In this document: in pieces, positions 54,485-63,007 of the stretch
How positions within the stretch are numbered: the first letter of the stretch is position 1
Layout: every line of letters begins with the position of its first letter
From: [Clostridium] asparagiforme DSM 15981
GTDB taxonomy: Bacteria > Bacillota > Clostridia > Lachnospirales > Lachnospiraceae
DNA length: 64,000 bases
Reading direction: 5' to 3'
Assembly: GCA_025149125.1 (NCBI GenBank)
Contig: CP102272.1
Coordinates: forward strand, 4,402,001-4,466,000
The notes under the pieces: model-generated
Database searches by the model: none
Told to the model about the DNA's origin: nothing
What the model saw: only the letters and a program-made list of their open reading frames with translations
Made by a program: the position numbers and the translations under genes

Positions 54485-55137
54485 CTGGTTCCCTCCTTTA
54501 CCAACTCCAGCAGCTGGCCCTGTTTGAGCCGGAACGCGTTGGCGTCGTCCGTGTCCACGTGAAAATCCAGCCGTCCCTTTTCGGACACCCGGATCACCAC
54601 CTGGCCCATGAGGCCGCCTCTGGGGCCGCCCACCCGGACCGATACCCGCTCCCCGTCCTCCACGCCGAACCATCCCGCGTCCTCCGGCGTCATGTGGATA
54701 TGGCGGTCCGCGATTATGAGACCTGCGCTCAGTTCCAGAACGCCCACCGGTCCCTTAACCGTAATACCCGGCGTGCCAGACAGCTGCCCCGAGGTGCGCA
54801 CGGGCGCGTCGATCCCCAGCTTCAGACAGTCCGTTCCCGACAGCTCCACCTGGCTGGCCGGGCGCTCCGGGCCCAGCACCCGCACCCTGGCGATGGAGCT
54901 TCTGGGACCAACTAACTCCACCTGCTCCTCACAGGCGAACTGGCCCGGCTGGCTTAACGGCTTCATGGGCGTCAGCCGGTGTCCCGGGCCAAACAGCGCC
55001 TCCACATCCTCCCGGGTCAGATGGATGTGGCGGGCCGATATGCCCACCGGCACCCGATAATATCCCCCGGCAAACTCCCGGACCTGGGCGGCTACCAGCT
55101 CTGCGACACGGGCCGCCATATTCTCTCTATCCCACAT
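54481..55137 (-). CDS. pduL: Microcompartment phosphotransacylase PduL
   Basis: PduL converts acyl-CoA and phosphate to acyl-phosphate, here presumably lactyl-CoA to lactyl-phosphate, recovering CoA in the shell and later ATP. The 218-residue protein has the zinc motifs GISARHIHLT (~33-42) and ADRHIHMTPEDA (~142-153), with FHVDTDDANA near the C-terminus. Residues ~5-25 form an amphipathic helix that looks like an encapsulation peptide. ATGA overlap couples it with the vertex protein. Confidence 0.93.
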   Translation of the reverse strand: MWDRENMAARVAELVAAQVREFAGGYYRVPVGISARHIHLTREDVEALFGPGHRLTPMKPLSQPGQFACEEQVELVGPRSSIARVRVLGPERPASQVELSGTDCLKLGIDAPVRTSGQLSGTPGITVKGPVGVLELSAGLIIADRHIHMTPEDAGWFGVEDGERVSVRVGGPRGGLMGQVVIRVSEKGRLDFHVDTDDANAFRLKQGQLLELVKEGTR

Positions 55138-55166
55138 TTAAATCGCTCCGTTCTTTTGCGCCCGGC

Positions 55167-55463
55167 TTATTTTAAAAAGGGCAGAATTGCACCCACGGAT
55201 CCGTGCGGTCTGGGGATCACGTGTACCGCCACCAGCTCGCCGATTCTGGAAGCGGACTCCTGCCCGGCCTCCACTGCGGCCTTCACTGCGCCCACATCGC
55301 CCTGCACCATCACGGTCACCAGGCCGGAACCGATCTTCTCCGTGCCCACCAGCTCCACGTCCGCCGCCTTCAGCATGGCATCCGCCGCCTCGATGGACGC
55401 GGTCAACCCTCTCGTCTCGATCATTCCCAGCGCCAACATTCCTCTTTTAATTCCCTCTGCCAT
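55167..55463 (-). CDS. Microcompartment shell hexamer protein (PduA/CcmK type)
   Basis: This 98-residue BMC-H protein has [29 protein letters not shown] and the pore-region [24 protein letters not shown]. It ends in AVHVIPRPH. It overlaps the preceding shell gene by 17 bp and is nearly identical in the core to the gene at 56018, a recent duplication by appearance. Confidence 0.94.
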   Translation of the reverse strand: MAEGIKRGMLALGMIETRGLTASIEAADAMLKAADVELVGTEKIGSGLVTVMVQGDVGAVKAAVEAGQESASRIGELVAVHVIPRPHGSVGAILPFLK

Positions 55464-55860
55464 TTTTCGTTCTCCTCTCTCGCTTTAAATCCCGGGGATT
55501 TTCCCCTGTCTTGTGATCCGCCGCCGTTTGTTCTTCCCCGGCTGCGGCTTTTTCCGCCTCATGGTTTTCAATCATGTTCAAAAGCTTCAACACCTGGGGG
55601 TGGGGATTGCTGATGGTCACCGCCACCTTGACGTTGTGTTCCCCCACGATCCTGCCGGCGGCCCTGGCGGCCTCCATCGCCGCCTCCACGCCGGAGGTTG
55701 AGCCCGCCAGCACCGTGTGGCACATCTTGCCGCCCAGCCGCTTGTGGCAGCTCACCAGCTCCACCTGCGCGGCCTTAAGCGCCTGATCCACCACCACCAC
55801 CGTGTTGGCAAAATAGCTGACCTCCAATACACCTATGGCGCTTTGCCTCAAATTGATCAC
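55447..55860 (-). CDS. Microcompartment shell hexamer protein with charged C-terminal tail
   Basis: This 137-residue BMC-H protein has a diverged core ([53 protein letters not shown]) and an added ~45-residue hydrophilic tail rich in Glu, Lys and Arg. The frame opens with GTG at 55860; a TTG three codons later (55851) is better spaced from GATAGGGG and is possible. The GC-rich 157 bp before it (55861-56017) have no gene. The tail could face the lumen or cytosol; its role is unknown. Confidence 0.85.
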   Translation of the reverse strand: MINLRQSAIGVLEVSYFANTVVVVDQALKAAQVELVSCHKRLGGKMCHTVLAGSTSGVEAAMEAARAAGRIVGEHNVKVAVTISNPHPQVLKLLNMIENHEAEKAAAGEEQTAADHKTGENPRDLKRERRTKNGRGN

Positions 55861-56017
55861 GCCCCTATCTCTGCTCGTCTATGCCTGTACAGGCCGCCCG
55901 CCTGCCCATCCGCCCCAGCGCCGCCGGCCATTGGTCTGCCGTCATCCGCCGGTCTGCTTCGTCTCCGCCGCCCGCCGGCCCGCCTTAAGCGCCGCCGTCC
56001 ACCGGTCACGCAATCTC

Positions 56018-56296
56018 TCACTTAAGCCCCGGCAGAATTTTCCGGACGTCGTCGTGAGGCCTTGGGATCACGTGGACCGCCACCAGTTCGCCGATCCGGG
56101 AGGCCGCTTCCTCCCCCGCCTCGGTAGCCGCCTTCACCGCGCCCACCTCGCCGGTCACAATCACGGTAACCAGACCGGAACCGATCTTCTCCGTACCCAC
56201 CATCTCCACGTCCGCCGCTTTCAGCATGGCGTCCGCCGCCTCGATGGACGCGGTCAGCCCTCTTGTTTCAATCATTCCAATCGCTGTTGCTGCCAT
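56018..56296 (-). CDS. Microcompartment shell hexamer protein (PduA/CcmK type), second copy
   Basis: This 92-residue BMC-H protein is almost the same as the gene at 55167 in the core ([53 protein letters not shown]), ending in [17 protein letters not shown] precedes the ATG. Together with the other hexamers it forms the facets and metabolite pores. Confidence 0.94.
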   Translation of the reverse strand: MAATAIGMIETRGLTASIEAADAMLKAADVEMVGTEKIGSGLVTVIVTGEVGAVKAATEAGEEAASRIGELVAVHVIPRPHDDVRKILPGLK

Positions 56297-56330
56297 AATT
56301 CTTTTCCTCCTGATTGATAGCGGTCCCTGA

Positions 56331-56654
56331 TCACTCCGCCTCTTCTTGAAATTTCACTTTTGAGATACACGCCAACGCTTTCGTCCCGTCATAGGGCTGC
56401 TCGATCACTTCCACCAGCACGTCCTCCGGCCGGTTCAGCTTAAGCGCGGCCCTGCGGGCGACTTCGCAGGCTACCTTCACGTCGTCCACGCTGCCCGCAA
56501 ACTTTACCTGGGCCGTCAGCGGGATGAACGCGGAGGCGTCCTTGGGATTGATGGTGTCGATGCCGATAATCTCAATGTCCGCCGCCTTGCACGCCCTGTC
56601 CATGGCGTACAGCACCGCGCCGTACCCGGCGCACTCCAGAAAGCCGATGGCCAT
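56331..56654 (-). CDS. Microcompartment shell hexamer protein, divergent
   Basis: This 107-residue BMC-H protein has [30 protein letters not shown], a pore segment differing from the other three ([18 protein letters not shown]), and [16 protein letters not shown] near the end. The pore region is longer and more hydrophobic, so it may form a different channel. GGAGG lies nine bases before the ATG. It starts 14 bp after the aldehyde dehydrogenase stop. Confidence 0.92.
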   Translation of the reverse strand: MAIGFLECAGYGAVLYAMDRACKAADIEIIGIDTINPKDASAFIPLTAQVKFAGSVDDVKVACEVARRAALKLNRPEDVLVEVIEQPYDGTKALACISKVKFQEEAE

Positions 56655-56668
56655 ACCGTCTCACCTCC

Positions 56669-58114
56669 CTAGATGATCCGCAGGCCGCCCTCCGCCAGCA
56701 TACAGCGGCGGCGCCTGGTAAAGCTTCTGGCACAGGTCAGCCCCTCGCCCGTGGGACCCGCGATGGTCATGGTGGTGTGCCCTTCCCCGCCGATGCCAAG
56801 CCCCCTCAGGGTGGCCCCGTTTTTCACATAGATGGTCGTCTCGATTTCTTTTCCAAATTTTGTCATATTGTAAACGTTGGTCGAAAAAATGCTGGAGGTG
56901 TGGCGGTTTCCCTGCTCCGCCTCCACGCTGCATTGGATGCACTCGTCGAAGGTGCGGCAGCGCACGATGGGAAGCACCGGCATCAGCTGTTCCACCATCA
57001 CGTAGGGATGGCATTTGGGCACGTCGCAGATCAGAAGTCTGGTGTTCTCATGTCCGGAAACGCCGATGGCCTGCAAAAACAGCCCTGCGTCCTTGCCCAC
57101 CCATTTCTTGTTAACCTCGTATTTCCCGTCCTTCTGGATCAGGGCCAGCTTCACGATGGCCTCGGTCTCGGCCGGTGTGAGCAGGTAGGCTCCCTGCTCC
57201 ACCAACCCGCGGATCAGTCCGTCCGCGGACGCCTCCATCACAAACACTTCCTTCTCCGCAAAGCAGAACAGATTGTTGTCAAAGGATGCGCCCCAGTAAA
57301 GCTCCCGGGCGGCCAGCTTCACATCCGCCGTGTCGTCCACGATCACCGGAGGATTGCCCGCCCCTGCGCCGATGGTCTTTTTTCCGGAACGCAGCAGGGC
57401 GTTCACCATGCCCATGCCGCCGGTTCCCACCATCAGGCGGATCTTGGGGCTGGATGTCATCTTGTTCACAGCATCCATGGTGGGGTCCCGCTGCATGGTG
57501 ATCAGATTGGCAGGGCCGCCGTTTTCCACAATGGTCTTGTTCAGCAGCTGCAGACAGAAGGCGCAGCACTTTTTCGCTCCCGGGTGCACGTTGAACACCA
57601 CGGAATTTCCGCCTGCAATCATGCTGATGGTGTTGTGGATCACCGTCTCCGTGGGGTTGGTGGAGGGCGTGATGGCCCCGATCACCCCGAAGGGCGCGTA
57701 CTCCTCGATCATCAGTCCCCCGTCCCCGGAAATGGCGTCCGTGGTCAGGCATTCCACGCCGGGCGTCTTGTCCGCCACTGCCAGATGCTTTTCAACCTTG
57801 TCCTCCACCCGGCCCATGCCGGTCTCGTCCCGCACCATCTGCGCCAGCGTGCGCGCGTTCTCCCTGGCCATCACGCGGATGGCCTCGATCACCCGCCTGC
57901 GGTCCTCCACTTTATAATGGAAGGCCCACACCCGCCCCGCCGCCCAGGCGGCGTCGATGGCGTCCTCCACCCGCTCGAAAACTCCGTTATCACCCCGGGG
58001 GGCCGTTATGCCGGGCGCGGGCGGGTACGCTCCCCCGGCGATTGTTCCCTGCTGCTCCATGGCCGCCATGACCTGGCGCACAATGCGTTCAATATCCCTG
58101 GTCTCTATCTCCAT
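56669..58114 (-). CDS. CoA-acylating aldehyde dehydrogenase of the microcompartment
   Basis: This 481-residue PduP/EutE-like enzyme oxidises an aldehyde (lactaldehyde by context) to acyl-CoA with NAD+. It has the NAD region GVIGAITPSTNPTETVIHNT, catalytic Cys284 in NNLFCFAEK, and GTGGMGMVNALLRSGKK. Residues ~3-20 form an amphipathic helix (DIERIVRQVMAAM) followed by a Gly/Pro linker, typical of an N-terminal encapsulation peptide. The ATG at 58114 has GGGGAGG six bases upstream; a TTG six bases earlier is less likely. Confidence 0.93.
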   Translation of the reverse strand: MEIETRDIERIVRQVMAAMEQQGTIAGGAYPPAPGITAPRGDNGVFERVEDAIDAAWAAGRVWAFHYKVEDRRRVIEAIRVMARENARTLAQMVRDETGMGRVEDKVEKHLAVADKTPGVECLTTDAISGDGGLMIEEYAPFGVIGAITPSTNPTETVIHNTISMIAGGNSVVFNVHPGAKKCCAFCLQLLNKTIVENGGPANLITMQRDPTMDAVNKMTSSPKIRLMVGTGGMGMVNALLRSGKKTIGAGAGNPPVIVDDTADVKLAARELYWGASFDNNLFCFAEKEVFVMEASADGLIRGLVEQGAYLLTPAETEAIVKLALIQKDGKYEVNKKWVGKDAGLFLQAIGVSGHENTRLLICDVPKCHPYVMVEQLMPVLPIVRCRTFDECIQCSVEAEQGNRHTSSIFSTNVYNMTKFGKEIETTIYVKNGATLRGLGIGGEGHTTMTIAGPTGEGLTCARSFTRRRRCMLAEGGLRII

Positions 58115-58126
58115 CTGCAACCTCCC

Positions 58127-59125
58127 CTATGCCTTCAGCTGTACCACAACCCGCCTTACGATTTCCGCGATCAAAGCATCCTTGTCCGCAGGGCCGGAAC
58201 CGGTGGACGGGCTGCCGGAACCGGCGCCCAAACCGCCTCCCGGCATCTTCCCGGCATCTCCTGGCCGAACCAGCGGCGTCACGCCTTTAAGCGGAGCCTG
58301 CGGTCCAGTCTGTGTCCCCCCGGCCGCCGCGCAGCCGCCGCAGGAACCCCCTGCCAGCTCCGTTCCGGCCGCAGCCGTTTTCTCCCCGGCCGCCGCGCAG
58401 CTTTCGCAAACCTTGGTCAGCTGGCCGCCGTTCATGCAGGGCGGGACGCCGCCGCCGGTGATGCCCATGTTCTTGCGGATTTCCAGCAGCCGGTCCACCT
58501 GCTCGCAGGACAGATGGTTCTGCTGGCCGATGATATTTCCGGTGTACATAAGGATGGTGGCGTAATACTCCACCGACTCCAGGCGGTAGAATGCCTGGTA
58601 GATGTCGTCGCCCCAGGTAAGAGCCCCGTGGTTCGCCAGCAGCACCCCGTTATAGTGATTGACAAAGGGAGCGATGGAATCCGGCACCTCCTGGGTTCCC
58701 GGGGTCGCGTACCGGGCCACCGGAATGGTACCCAGGCTCAGAATGGCCTCGGTCAGGATCGCCGCGTCCAAGGGCTGGCCCGCGATGGCAAAACACGTAG
58801 CCATGGGCGGATGTGCATGGGTTACCGCCTGCAGCCTGGGGTTCTCCTGGTAGACCCGCAGGTGCATCTTGATCTCCGAGGACGGCTTTAACCGCCCCAT
58901 CAGCACCTTACCGTCCAGATCCATTTTCACCAGCATGTCCTGGGTCATAAAACCCTTGGAAACCCCTGTGGGCGTGGTCCAGATGGTGTTGGGCCCCACC
59001 CGGCAGCTGATATTGCCGTCGTTGGATGCGACAAAGCCCTTGGCGTACATTCGCCGCCCGATATCCAGGATCGCCTTCTTCGCCTCGAAGTCCGACTTGT
59101 ATTTCATGCCCTGAATCGTCATCAT
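58127..59125 (-). CDS. Class II aldolase (fuculose/rhamnulose-1-phosphate type) with C-terminal encapsulation helix
   Basis: Class II aldolases of this type split L-fuculose-1-phosphate (or L-rhamnulose-1-phosphate) into dihydroxyacetone phosphate and L-lactaldehyde. The core (1-~225) has SNDGNISCR, PSSEIKMH with the catalytic Glu84, HAHPP (His103, His105) and LANHG (His166) as zinc ligands. An ~80-residue Ala/Gly-rich linker follows, with CESC and CGGC pairs, then an amphipathic helix DKDALIAEIVRRVVVQLK at the end, resembling an encapsulation peptide. The ATG at 59125 has AGGTGAG 7 bases ahead; a GTG four codons earlier is less likely. It is the first gene of the operon. Confidence 0.92.
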   Translation of the reverse strand: MMTIQGMKYKSDFEAKKAILDIGRRMYAKGFVASNDGNISCRVGPNTIWTTPTGVSKGFMTQDMLVKMDLDGKVLMGRLKPSSEIKMHLRVYQENPRLQAVTHAHPPMATCFAIAGQPLDAAILTEAILSLGTIPVARYATPGTQEVPDSIAPFVNHYNGVLLANHGALTWGDDIYQAFYRLESVEYYATILMYTGNIIGQQNHLSCEQVDRLLEIRKNMGITGGGVPPCMNGGQLTKVCESCAAAGEKTAAAGTELAGGSCGGCAAAGGTQTGPQAPLKGVTPLVRPGDAGKMPGGGLGAGSGSPSTGSGPADKDALIAEIVRRVVVQLKA

Positions 59126-59227
59126 GTTTTCACTCACCTCTGCTCTCTAAAAAGTTATCTCCTCAACCAACACAAAACGTTTTCAATCCCGCGCCGCGGA
59201 TCTGGGTCCGCACGGGCTGATAACCAT

Positions 59228-59256
59228 ATTATATTGTGTTTGTATTGTTTCGTCAA
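59228..59256 (-). promoter_or_regulatory. Promoter of the microcompartment operon
   Basis: -35 TTGACG (59251-59256), a 17-bp spacer and a perfect -10 TATAAT (59228-59233) on the minus strand, about 100 bp upstream of the aldolase start. Confidence 0.9.
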
Positions 59257-59279
59257 CATTTTGTTTTTGATTATTTTTG

Positions 59280-59328
59280 TTTCTTTTGGTTTTTGCCAAT
59301 TTTTTAATATATTTCTTTTGTATTTGCC
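59280..59328. promoter_or_regulatory. Direct repeats, possible DeoR operator
   Basis: TTTCTTTTGGTTTTTGCC (59280-59297) and TTTCTTTTGTATTTGCC (59312-59328) are near-identical direct repeats 32 bp apart, three helical turns. They lie between the divergent aldolase and DeoR promoters. DeoR-type regulators often bind such A/T-rich direct repeats. Confidence 0.5.
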
Positions 59329-59360
59329 AGCAAACAACAGCTTGCAAACGCATTTTCTAT

Positions 59361-59388
59361 TTGAGTTTTCTTTTCTTTATGCTATAAT
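59361..59388 (+). promoter_or_regulatory. DeoR gene promoter
   Basis: -35 TTGAGT (59361-59366), a 16-bp spacer and -10 TATAAT (59383-59388). Confidence 0.75.
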
Positions 59389-59430
59389 AAAAGAAAATCT
59401 TTATGGATATCTCCATAAAAAGGAGGCTAT

Positions 59431-60198
59431 ATGCTTGCCGTAACCCGTAAATCCGAAATTAAAGATATTGTACTGGAAAAAAAGAGCGTAACCGTCACCG
59501 AACTGGCCAAGATTTTCTCCGTCACCGAGGAGACGATCCGCAGGGACTTAAAACAGCTGGAGAGCGAGGGATTTCTGACTCGCACTTACGGCGGCGCCTT
59601 CATACAGGACGGCGTCGAGAACAACATTGACTTATCCATCCGCGAAACCGCCTATCTGAAGAACAAACAGGCCATCGCCTCCCGCTGCCGGGAGCTGATC
59701 CACAACGGCGACTCCATCTTTCTCGATTCTTCCACCACCACCCTGACCATCGCCAAGGCCATAAACGACATGCGCCTGACTGTGGTGACCAACTCCCTGA
59801 TGATCATCAACGAGCTGTGTGACAAAGCCAATATCCACCTCATCGCCATCGGCGGCAACTACACCCCCAGGGACAAGGCCTTCAACGGCCTCAGCACCCA
59901 GGCCTGTCTGGAAACCTTCTATCTGGACAAGACCTTCATGTCCTGCCGCAGCCTGTCCATGGAGCACGGAATCACCGATTCCCTGGAATCCGTGGCCGCC
60001 GTCCGCCAGTCTCTGGCCCAGCGAAGCAAGGAAGTGTATCTGGTGGCCGATTTTTCGAAATTTGACAAGACCAGTTTCATCCACATCGCGGACTTCGACG
60101 CCATCACCGGCCTGGTGACGGACCGGAAGCTGAGCAGCCAGTGGGTGGATTTTCTGAACAGCCACAATGTAGCGGTATATGAGGCACAGAACGAGTAG
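59431..60198 (+). CDS. DeoR family transcriptional regulator of the microcompartment
   Basis: This 255-residue DeoR/GlpR-type repressor has the N-terminal winged helix (SVTVTELAKIFSVTEETIRRDLKQLE, ~19-44) and a C-terminal sugar-phosphate sensor domain (~80-240, with DSSTTTLTIAKAI and GGNYTP). Divergent from the operon, it probably responds to a phosphorylated sugar such as fuculose- or rhamnulose-1-phosphate, or to dihydroxyacetone phosphate (inference). AGGAGG precedes the ATG. Confidence 0.92.
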   Translation: MLAVTRKSEIKDIVLEKKSVTVTELAKIFSVTEETIRRDLKQLESEGFLTRTYGGAFIQDGVENNIDLSIRETAYLKNKQAIASRCRELIHNGDSIFLDSSTTTLTIAKAINDMRLTVVTNSLMIINELCDKANIHLIAIGGNYTPRDKAFNGLSTQACLETFYLDKTFMSCRSLSMEHGITDSLESVAAVRQSLAQRSKEVYLVADFSKFDKTSFIHIADFDAITGLVTDRKLSSQWVDFLNSHNVAVYEAQNE

Positions 60199-60238
60199 AC
60201 GGACCCAAAAACCGCTGCTCCAAAACGGAGATTTGACC

Positions 60239-60282
60239 GCGAAAGAGCCGGAACCCCGGGTATGGGATTCCGGCTCTTTCGT
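60239..60282. terminator. Bidirectional terminator after DeoR and YcxB-like genes
   Basis: A 13-bp stem GAAAGAGCCGGAA/TTCCGGCTCTTTC with a 14-nt loop lies between the convergent genes, with few T residues on either side. Confidence 0.65.
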
Positions 60283-60292
60283 CTGTCCCGCT

Positions 60293-60832
60293 TTACCGGA
60301 ATACAGAGCGCTTCAGGGGATAAAAACGCTCCGGAATCTTTTCCTTGACCATTTCCCTAAACTGATCCACTTTTTTTGTGTTTCCCATGCCGCGTTTGGG
60401 CAGAATGACAGCCTCTCTCCGGTTTAACTGGATCACAAACACGTCCTTTAGCTCCTCCAGCTTAGTCACCTCGCCCCACGGGTTGCTGCCCGACTCGCCG
60501 GTGGACCGGTTGCAGAAGGTCAGCCCTTCCTCGTCCGCCACGATCTGGCGCTCGGCCTTGAAGCCGGACAGATACGCATCCTTGTACTTTGAAACGTTGA
60601 TCTCCATGGTGATAACAGCGGCCGGGAAGGACACGGCCACCAGCAGGGCGCACACATGGACGATCCGGGTCAGCTCGATCACACCGGTCAGATCCAGGAC
60701 GATCAGGCCGGTAAATACCAGCCACACCACCAGCAGGATGATCCGCCTTATCCAGGAATTTCCAAATGTCCGGCTCACCATCATCTGGTGGTAGTCCTCC
60801 AGGGACATCTTAAAGTTAAACACCATTCTCAT
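60293..60832 (-). CDS. YcxB-like membrane protein
   Basis: This 179-residue protein has two helices (~30-75) and a C-terminal YcxB-type domain (~95-175, with DEEGLTFCNRSTGE and the hydrophobic strand VFVIQLN followed by PKRGM). The family is widespread but of unknown function; the C-terminal region resembles PH-like folds. It starts 34 bp after HPr and so belongs to the ptsI-HPr unit. Confidence 0.75.
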   Translation of the reverse strand: MRMVFNFKMSLEDYHQMMVSRTFGNSWIRRIILLVVWLVFTGLIVLDLTGVIELTRIVHVCALLVAVSFPAAVITMEINVSKYKDAYLSGFKAERQIVADEEGLTFCNRSTGESGSNPWGEVTKLEELKDVFVIQLNRREAVILPKRGMGNTKKVDQFREMVKEKIPERFYPLKRSVFR

Positions 60833-60866
60833 ATGCAATCAACCTCTCTGATTTTTCACTGGTTTC

Positions 60867-61139
60867 TCACTCGCCGAACCCGGAATCGATCAGCTCGATC
60901 AGCGTTTTCACCGCCTCCTGCTCGTCGTCTCCCTTGGCCGTGATTTCCACCGCTTCCCCCTGGCACAATCCCAGGGACAGTAAGAAAATAATGCTCTTGG
61001 CGTTGGCCTCATCGTCCTCCTCGTCCACTCTGCGGATCGTGATGCTGGAGCTGAATTTGCCGGCCGCCTGCACAAAATCAGAAGCCGGGCGGGCGTGAAG
61101 CCCTGTCTTATTCTTAATTACCGTGGTTCCTTTTACCAT
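60867..61139 (-). CDS. ptsH: HPr family phosphocarrier (PTS)
   Basis: This 90-residue HPr has the phosphorelay His15 in KTGLHARPAS and the regulatory Ser in NAKSIIFLLSLG, which here is residue 49 because of three extra acidic residues (EEDDEAN) before it. It lies 27 bp after ptsI, so it is the likely partner of this enzyme I. It differs clearly from the HPr at 23859. Confidence 0.93.
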   Translation of the reverse strand: MVKGTTVIKNKTGLHARPASDFVQAAGKFSSSITIRRVDEEDDEANAKSIIFLLSLGLCQGEAVEITAKGDDEQEAVKTLIELIDSGFGE

Positions 61140-61166
61140 AACTGTATTTACCTCTTTCCTCTCGAT

Positions 61167-62888
61167 TTATAAAATATCCCGCAGCTCGCTTGTCAGGTAC
61201 TCCTGAATCTCAGCCGCAGTCTCCATGTCGCATACCTTGCAGGCGATCTCCCGGGCGCGGGAAATGGTCATGCCGGTGATCATTTTCTTGGTCTGAGCCA
61301 CGAAGGCCCGCCCCATACTCAGTTTTCTCATGCCCAGGCCCACCAGCACGGCCGCGGCCAGCTCGTCGCCGCCCAGCTCCCCGCACACGCAGATGGGTTT
61401 CCCCGCCCGATTAAAGGTCTCCACCACCGTGCGGATCAGGCGGAACATGGCCGGATGGTATTTCTGGTAATACGCGCTGACCGCCGGGTTCATACGGTCC
61501 ACCGCGGTGGCGTACTGACAGAGATCGTTGGTGCCGATGCTGGCAAAGTCCACTTCCCGGACCGCCATGTCCGCGATCAGCGCGATGGAGGGAATCTCGA
61601 TCATGATGCCGGTTTTGACCGGCCCGAAGGGCTTGCCCTCGGCCTTCAGCTCCTCCTCCGCCTCCCGCAGCGCGGCTTTTGCCCTGCGGATATCGTCCAT
61701 GCTGCCCACCATCGGGAACATGATCCACAGATCCCCCGCCACGGCGGCCCGCAGCGCGGCCCTCAGCTGGGTCTTAAAAATCTCCGGGTAGGTGAAGCAC
61801 AGGCGCAGCGCCCGGTTTCCCAGGAAGGGGTTCTCTTCCTTCGGCAGCTCCAGGCAGTCCAACTTCTTATCCCCGCCGATATCCAGGGTCCGCAGGGTCA
61901 CCGGCCGCCCTTCAAAGGCCTTCAGCACCCTGGTATAAATCTCCACCTGCTCGTCCTCCCCGGGCAGGGTATCCCGGCCCATGTAGAGGAATTCAGAGCG
62001 GAACAAACCCACGCCGTCGGTGAAACAGGCGGCCTCCAGCTCCTCCGGGGAGGCGGAGCCGATGTTGAGCTCCACATCGATGCGGACTCCGTCTCCGGTA
62101 ACCGGCTCTGCGCCCTGGTATTTCCTTGTCTCCAGGGCGTGAATCCGGCAGGCTTCGCCCTTCTTCTCCAGAGCCGCGGTCTCCTCCGGAGACAAATCCG
62201 TGGCCAGGACTCCGTCGATGGCGTCAACGCCCACCACCTGTCCGTCCGTCAGAAGGTCCATGGCGCCGCTCACGCCCAAAAGTGCCGGAATCTCATAGCT
62301 TCTGGCAATGATCGCGGTGTGGGAGGTGGCTCCTCCAACCTCCGTCACAATGGCCAGAACCATCTCACGTTTCAGGGAAGCGGTGTCCGACGGGAACAAA
62401 TCCTGGGCCACCACGACCACCGGCTCCGTGAGCGCGCCCAGGTTTACCTCCCCGGCTCCGTCGCAGCTGCGCAGAAGGCGAAGCCGCACATCCTTCATAT
62501 CCGCGATCCGCTCCCGGATCATGTCGTCCTTCACCCGGCTCAACATCTTGATAAACTTGGAAAATGCACGGTCAACCGCCCATTTTGCATTGTAATATTC
62601 GTCCCGGATCAGCCCGGACACCATCTCATCCAGCGCCGGATCGGCCAGAATCTCCGCGTGAGCCCCAAGGATCGCCGCCTTGTCCGCGTCGCCCTCTCCC
62701 AGCCGCTCCCGCATGGCGGAAAGCTCGGCCCCGGCCCGCTCCCTGGCGGCCCGGTAGGCGGCTAACTCCTCCTCCGCCTGTTCCGGGCGGATGCCGGTCT
62801 GTTCCACCACGGCCTGGTAGGGAACGTACTTGTAAACCCTACCCACCGCCGCGCCTTTGGACACCGGATTTCCCTGATGTGTAACCAT
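61167..62888 (-). CDS. ptsI: PTS enzyme I (phosphoenolpyruvate-protein phosphotransferase)
   Basis: Enzyme I passes phosphate from phosphoenolpyruvate to HPr. The 573-residue protein has the N-terminal phospho-His domain with GGATSHTAIIARSYEIPALLG (~185-205), and the C-terminal PEP-binding barrel with GLFRSEFLYM, FPMVGS, GIMIEIPS, and CVCGELGGD carrying the active Cys. The ATG at 62888 has GGAGGAG upstream. It drives the phosphate flow to galactitol-type and other EII systems. Confidence 0.96.
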   Translation of the reverse strand: MVTHQGNPVSKGAAVGRVYKYVPYQAVVEQTGIRPEQAEEELAAYRAARERAGAELSAMRERLGEGDADKAAILGAHAEILADPALDEMVSGLIRDEYYNAKWAVDRAFSKFIKMLSRVKDDMIRERIADMKDVRLRLLRSCDGAGEVNLGALTEPVVVVAQDLFPSDTASLKREMVLAIVTEVGGATSHTAIIARSYEIPALLGVSGAMDLLTDGQVVGVDAIDGVLATDLSPEETAALEKKGEACRIHALETRKYQGAEPVTGDGVRIDVELNIGSASPEELEAACFTDGVGLFRSEFLYMGRDTLPGEDEQVEIYTRVLKAFEGRPVTLRTLDIGGDKKLDCLELPKEENPFLGNRALRLCFTYPEIFKTQLRAALRAAVAGDLWIMFPMVGSMDDIRRAKAALREAEEELKAEGKPFGPVKTGIMIEIPSIALIADMAVREVDFASIGTNDLCQYATAVDRMNPAVSAYYQKYHPAMFRLIRTVVETFNRAGKPICVCGELGGDELAAAVLVGLGMRKLSMGRAFVAQTKKMITGMTISRAREIACKVCDMETAAEIQEYLTSELRDIL

Positions 62889-62941
62889 GTTTGTCTCCTC
62901 CTCAAAGCCAGTCTGTTCTCCACGGGAAAAGTCCGTGGTCA

Positions 62942-62978
62942 AAAATGCTGCACTGCCGTTTAAACAGTGCAGCATTTT
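62942..62978 (-). terminator. Terminator of the EIIC gene
   Basis: A 14-bp perfect stem AAAATGCTGCACTG/CAGTGCAGCATTTT is followed by a T-run on the minus strand, in the 119-bp gap between the EIIC stop and ptsI. Confidence 0.9.
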
Positions 62979-63007
62979 CAGTCATTCATCGAATTATGCT
63001 GTTATCC

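Noticed and set aside
56777-58891. Plus-strand open frame of 704 codons
   Set aside because: Antisense to the aldehyde dehydrogenase and aldolase genes, which have intact motifs.
53009-60198. Propanediol (Pdu) or ethanolamine (Eut) microcompartment
   Set aside because: No B12-dependent diol dehydratase, ethanolamine lyase or reactivase genes are present; the aldolase at the head of the operon points to lactaldehyde instead.
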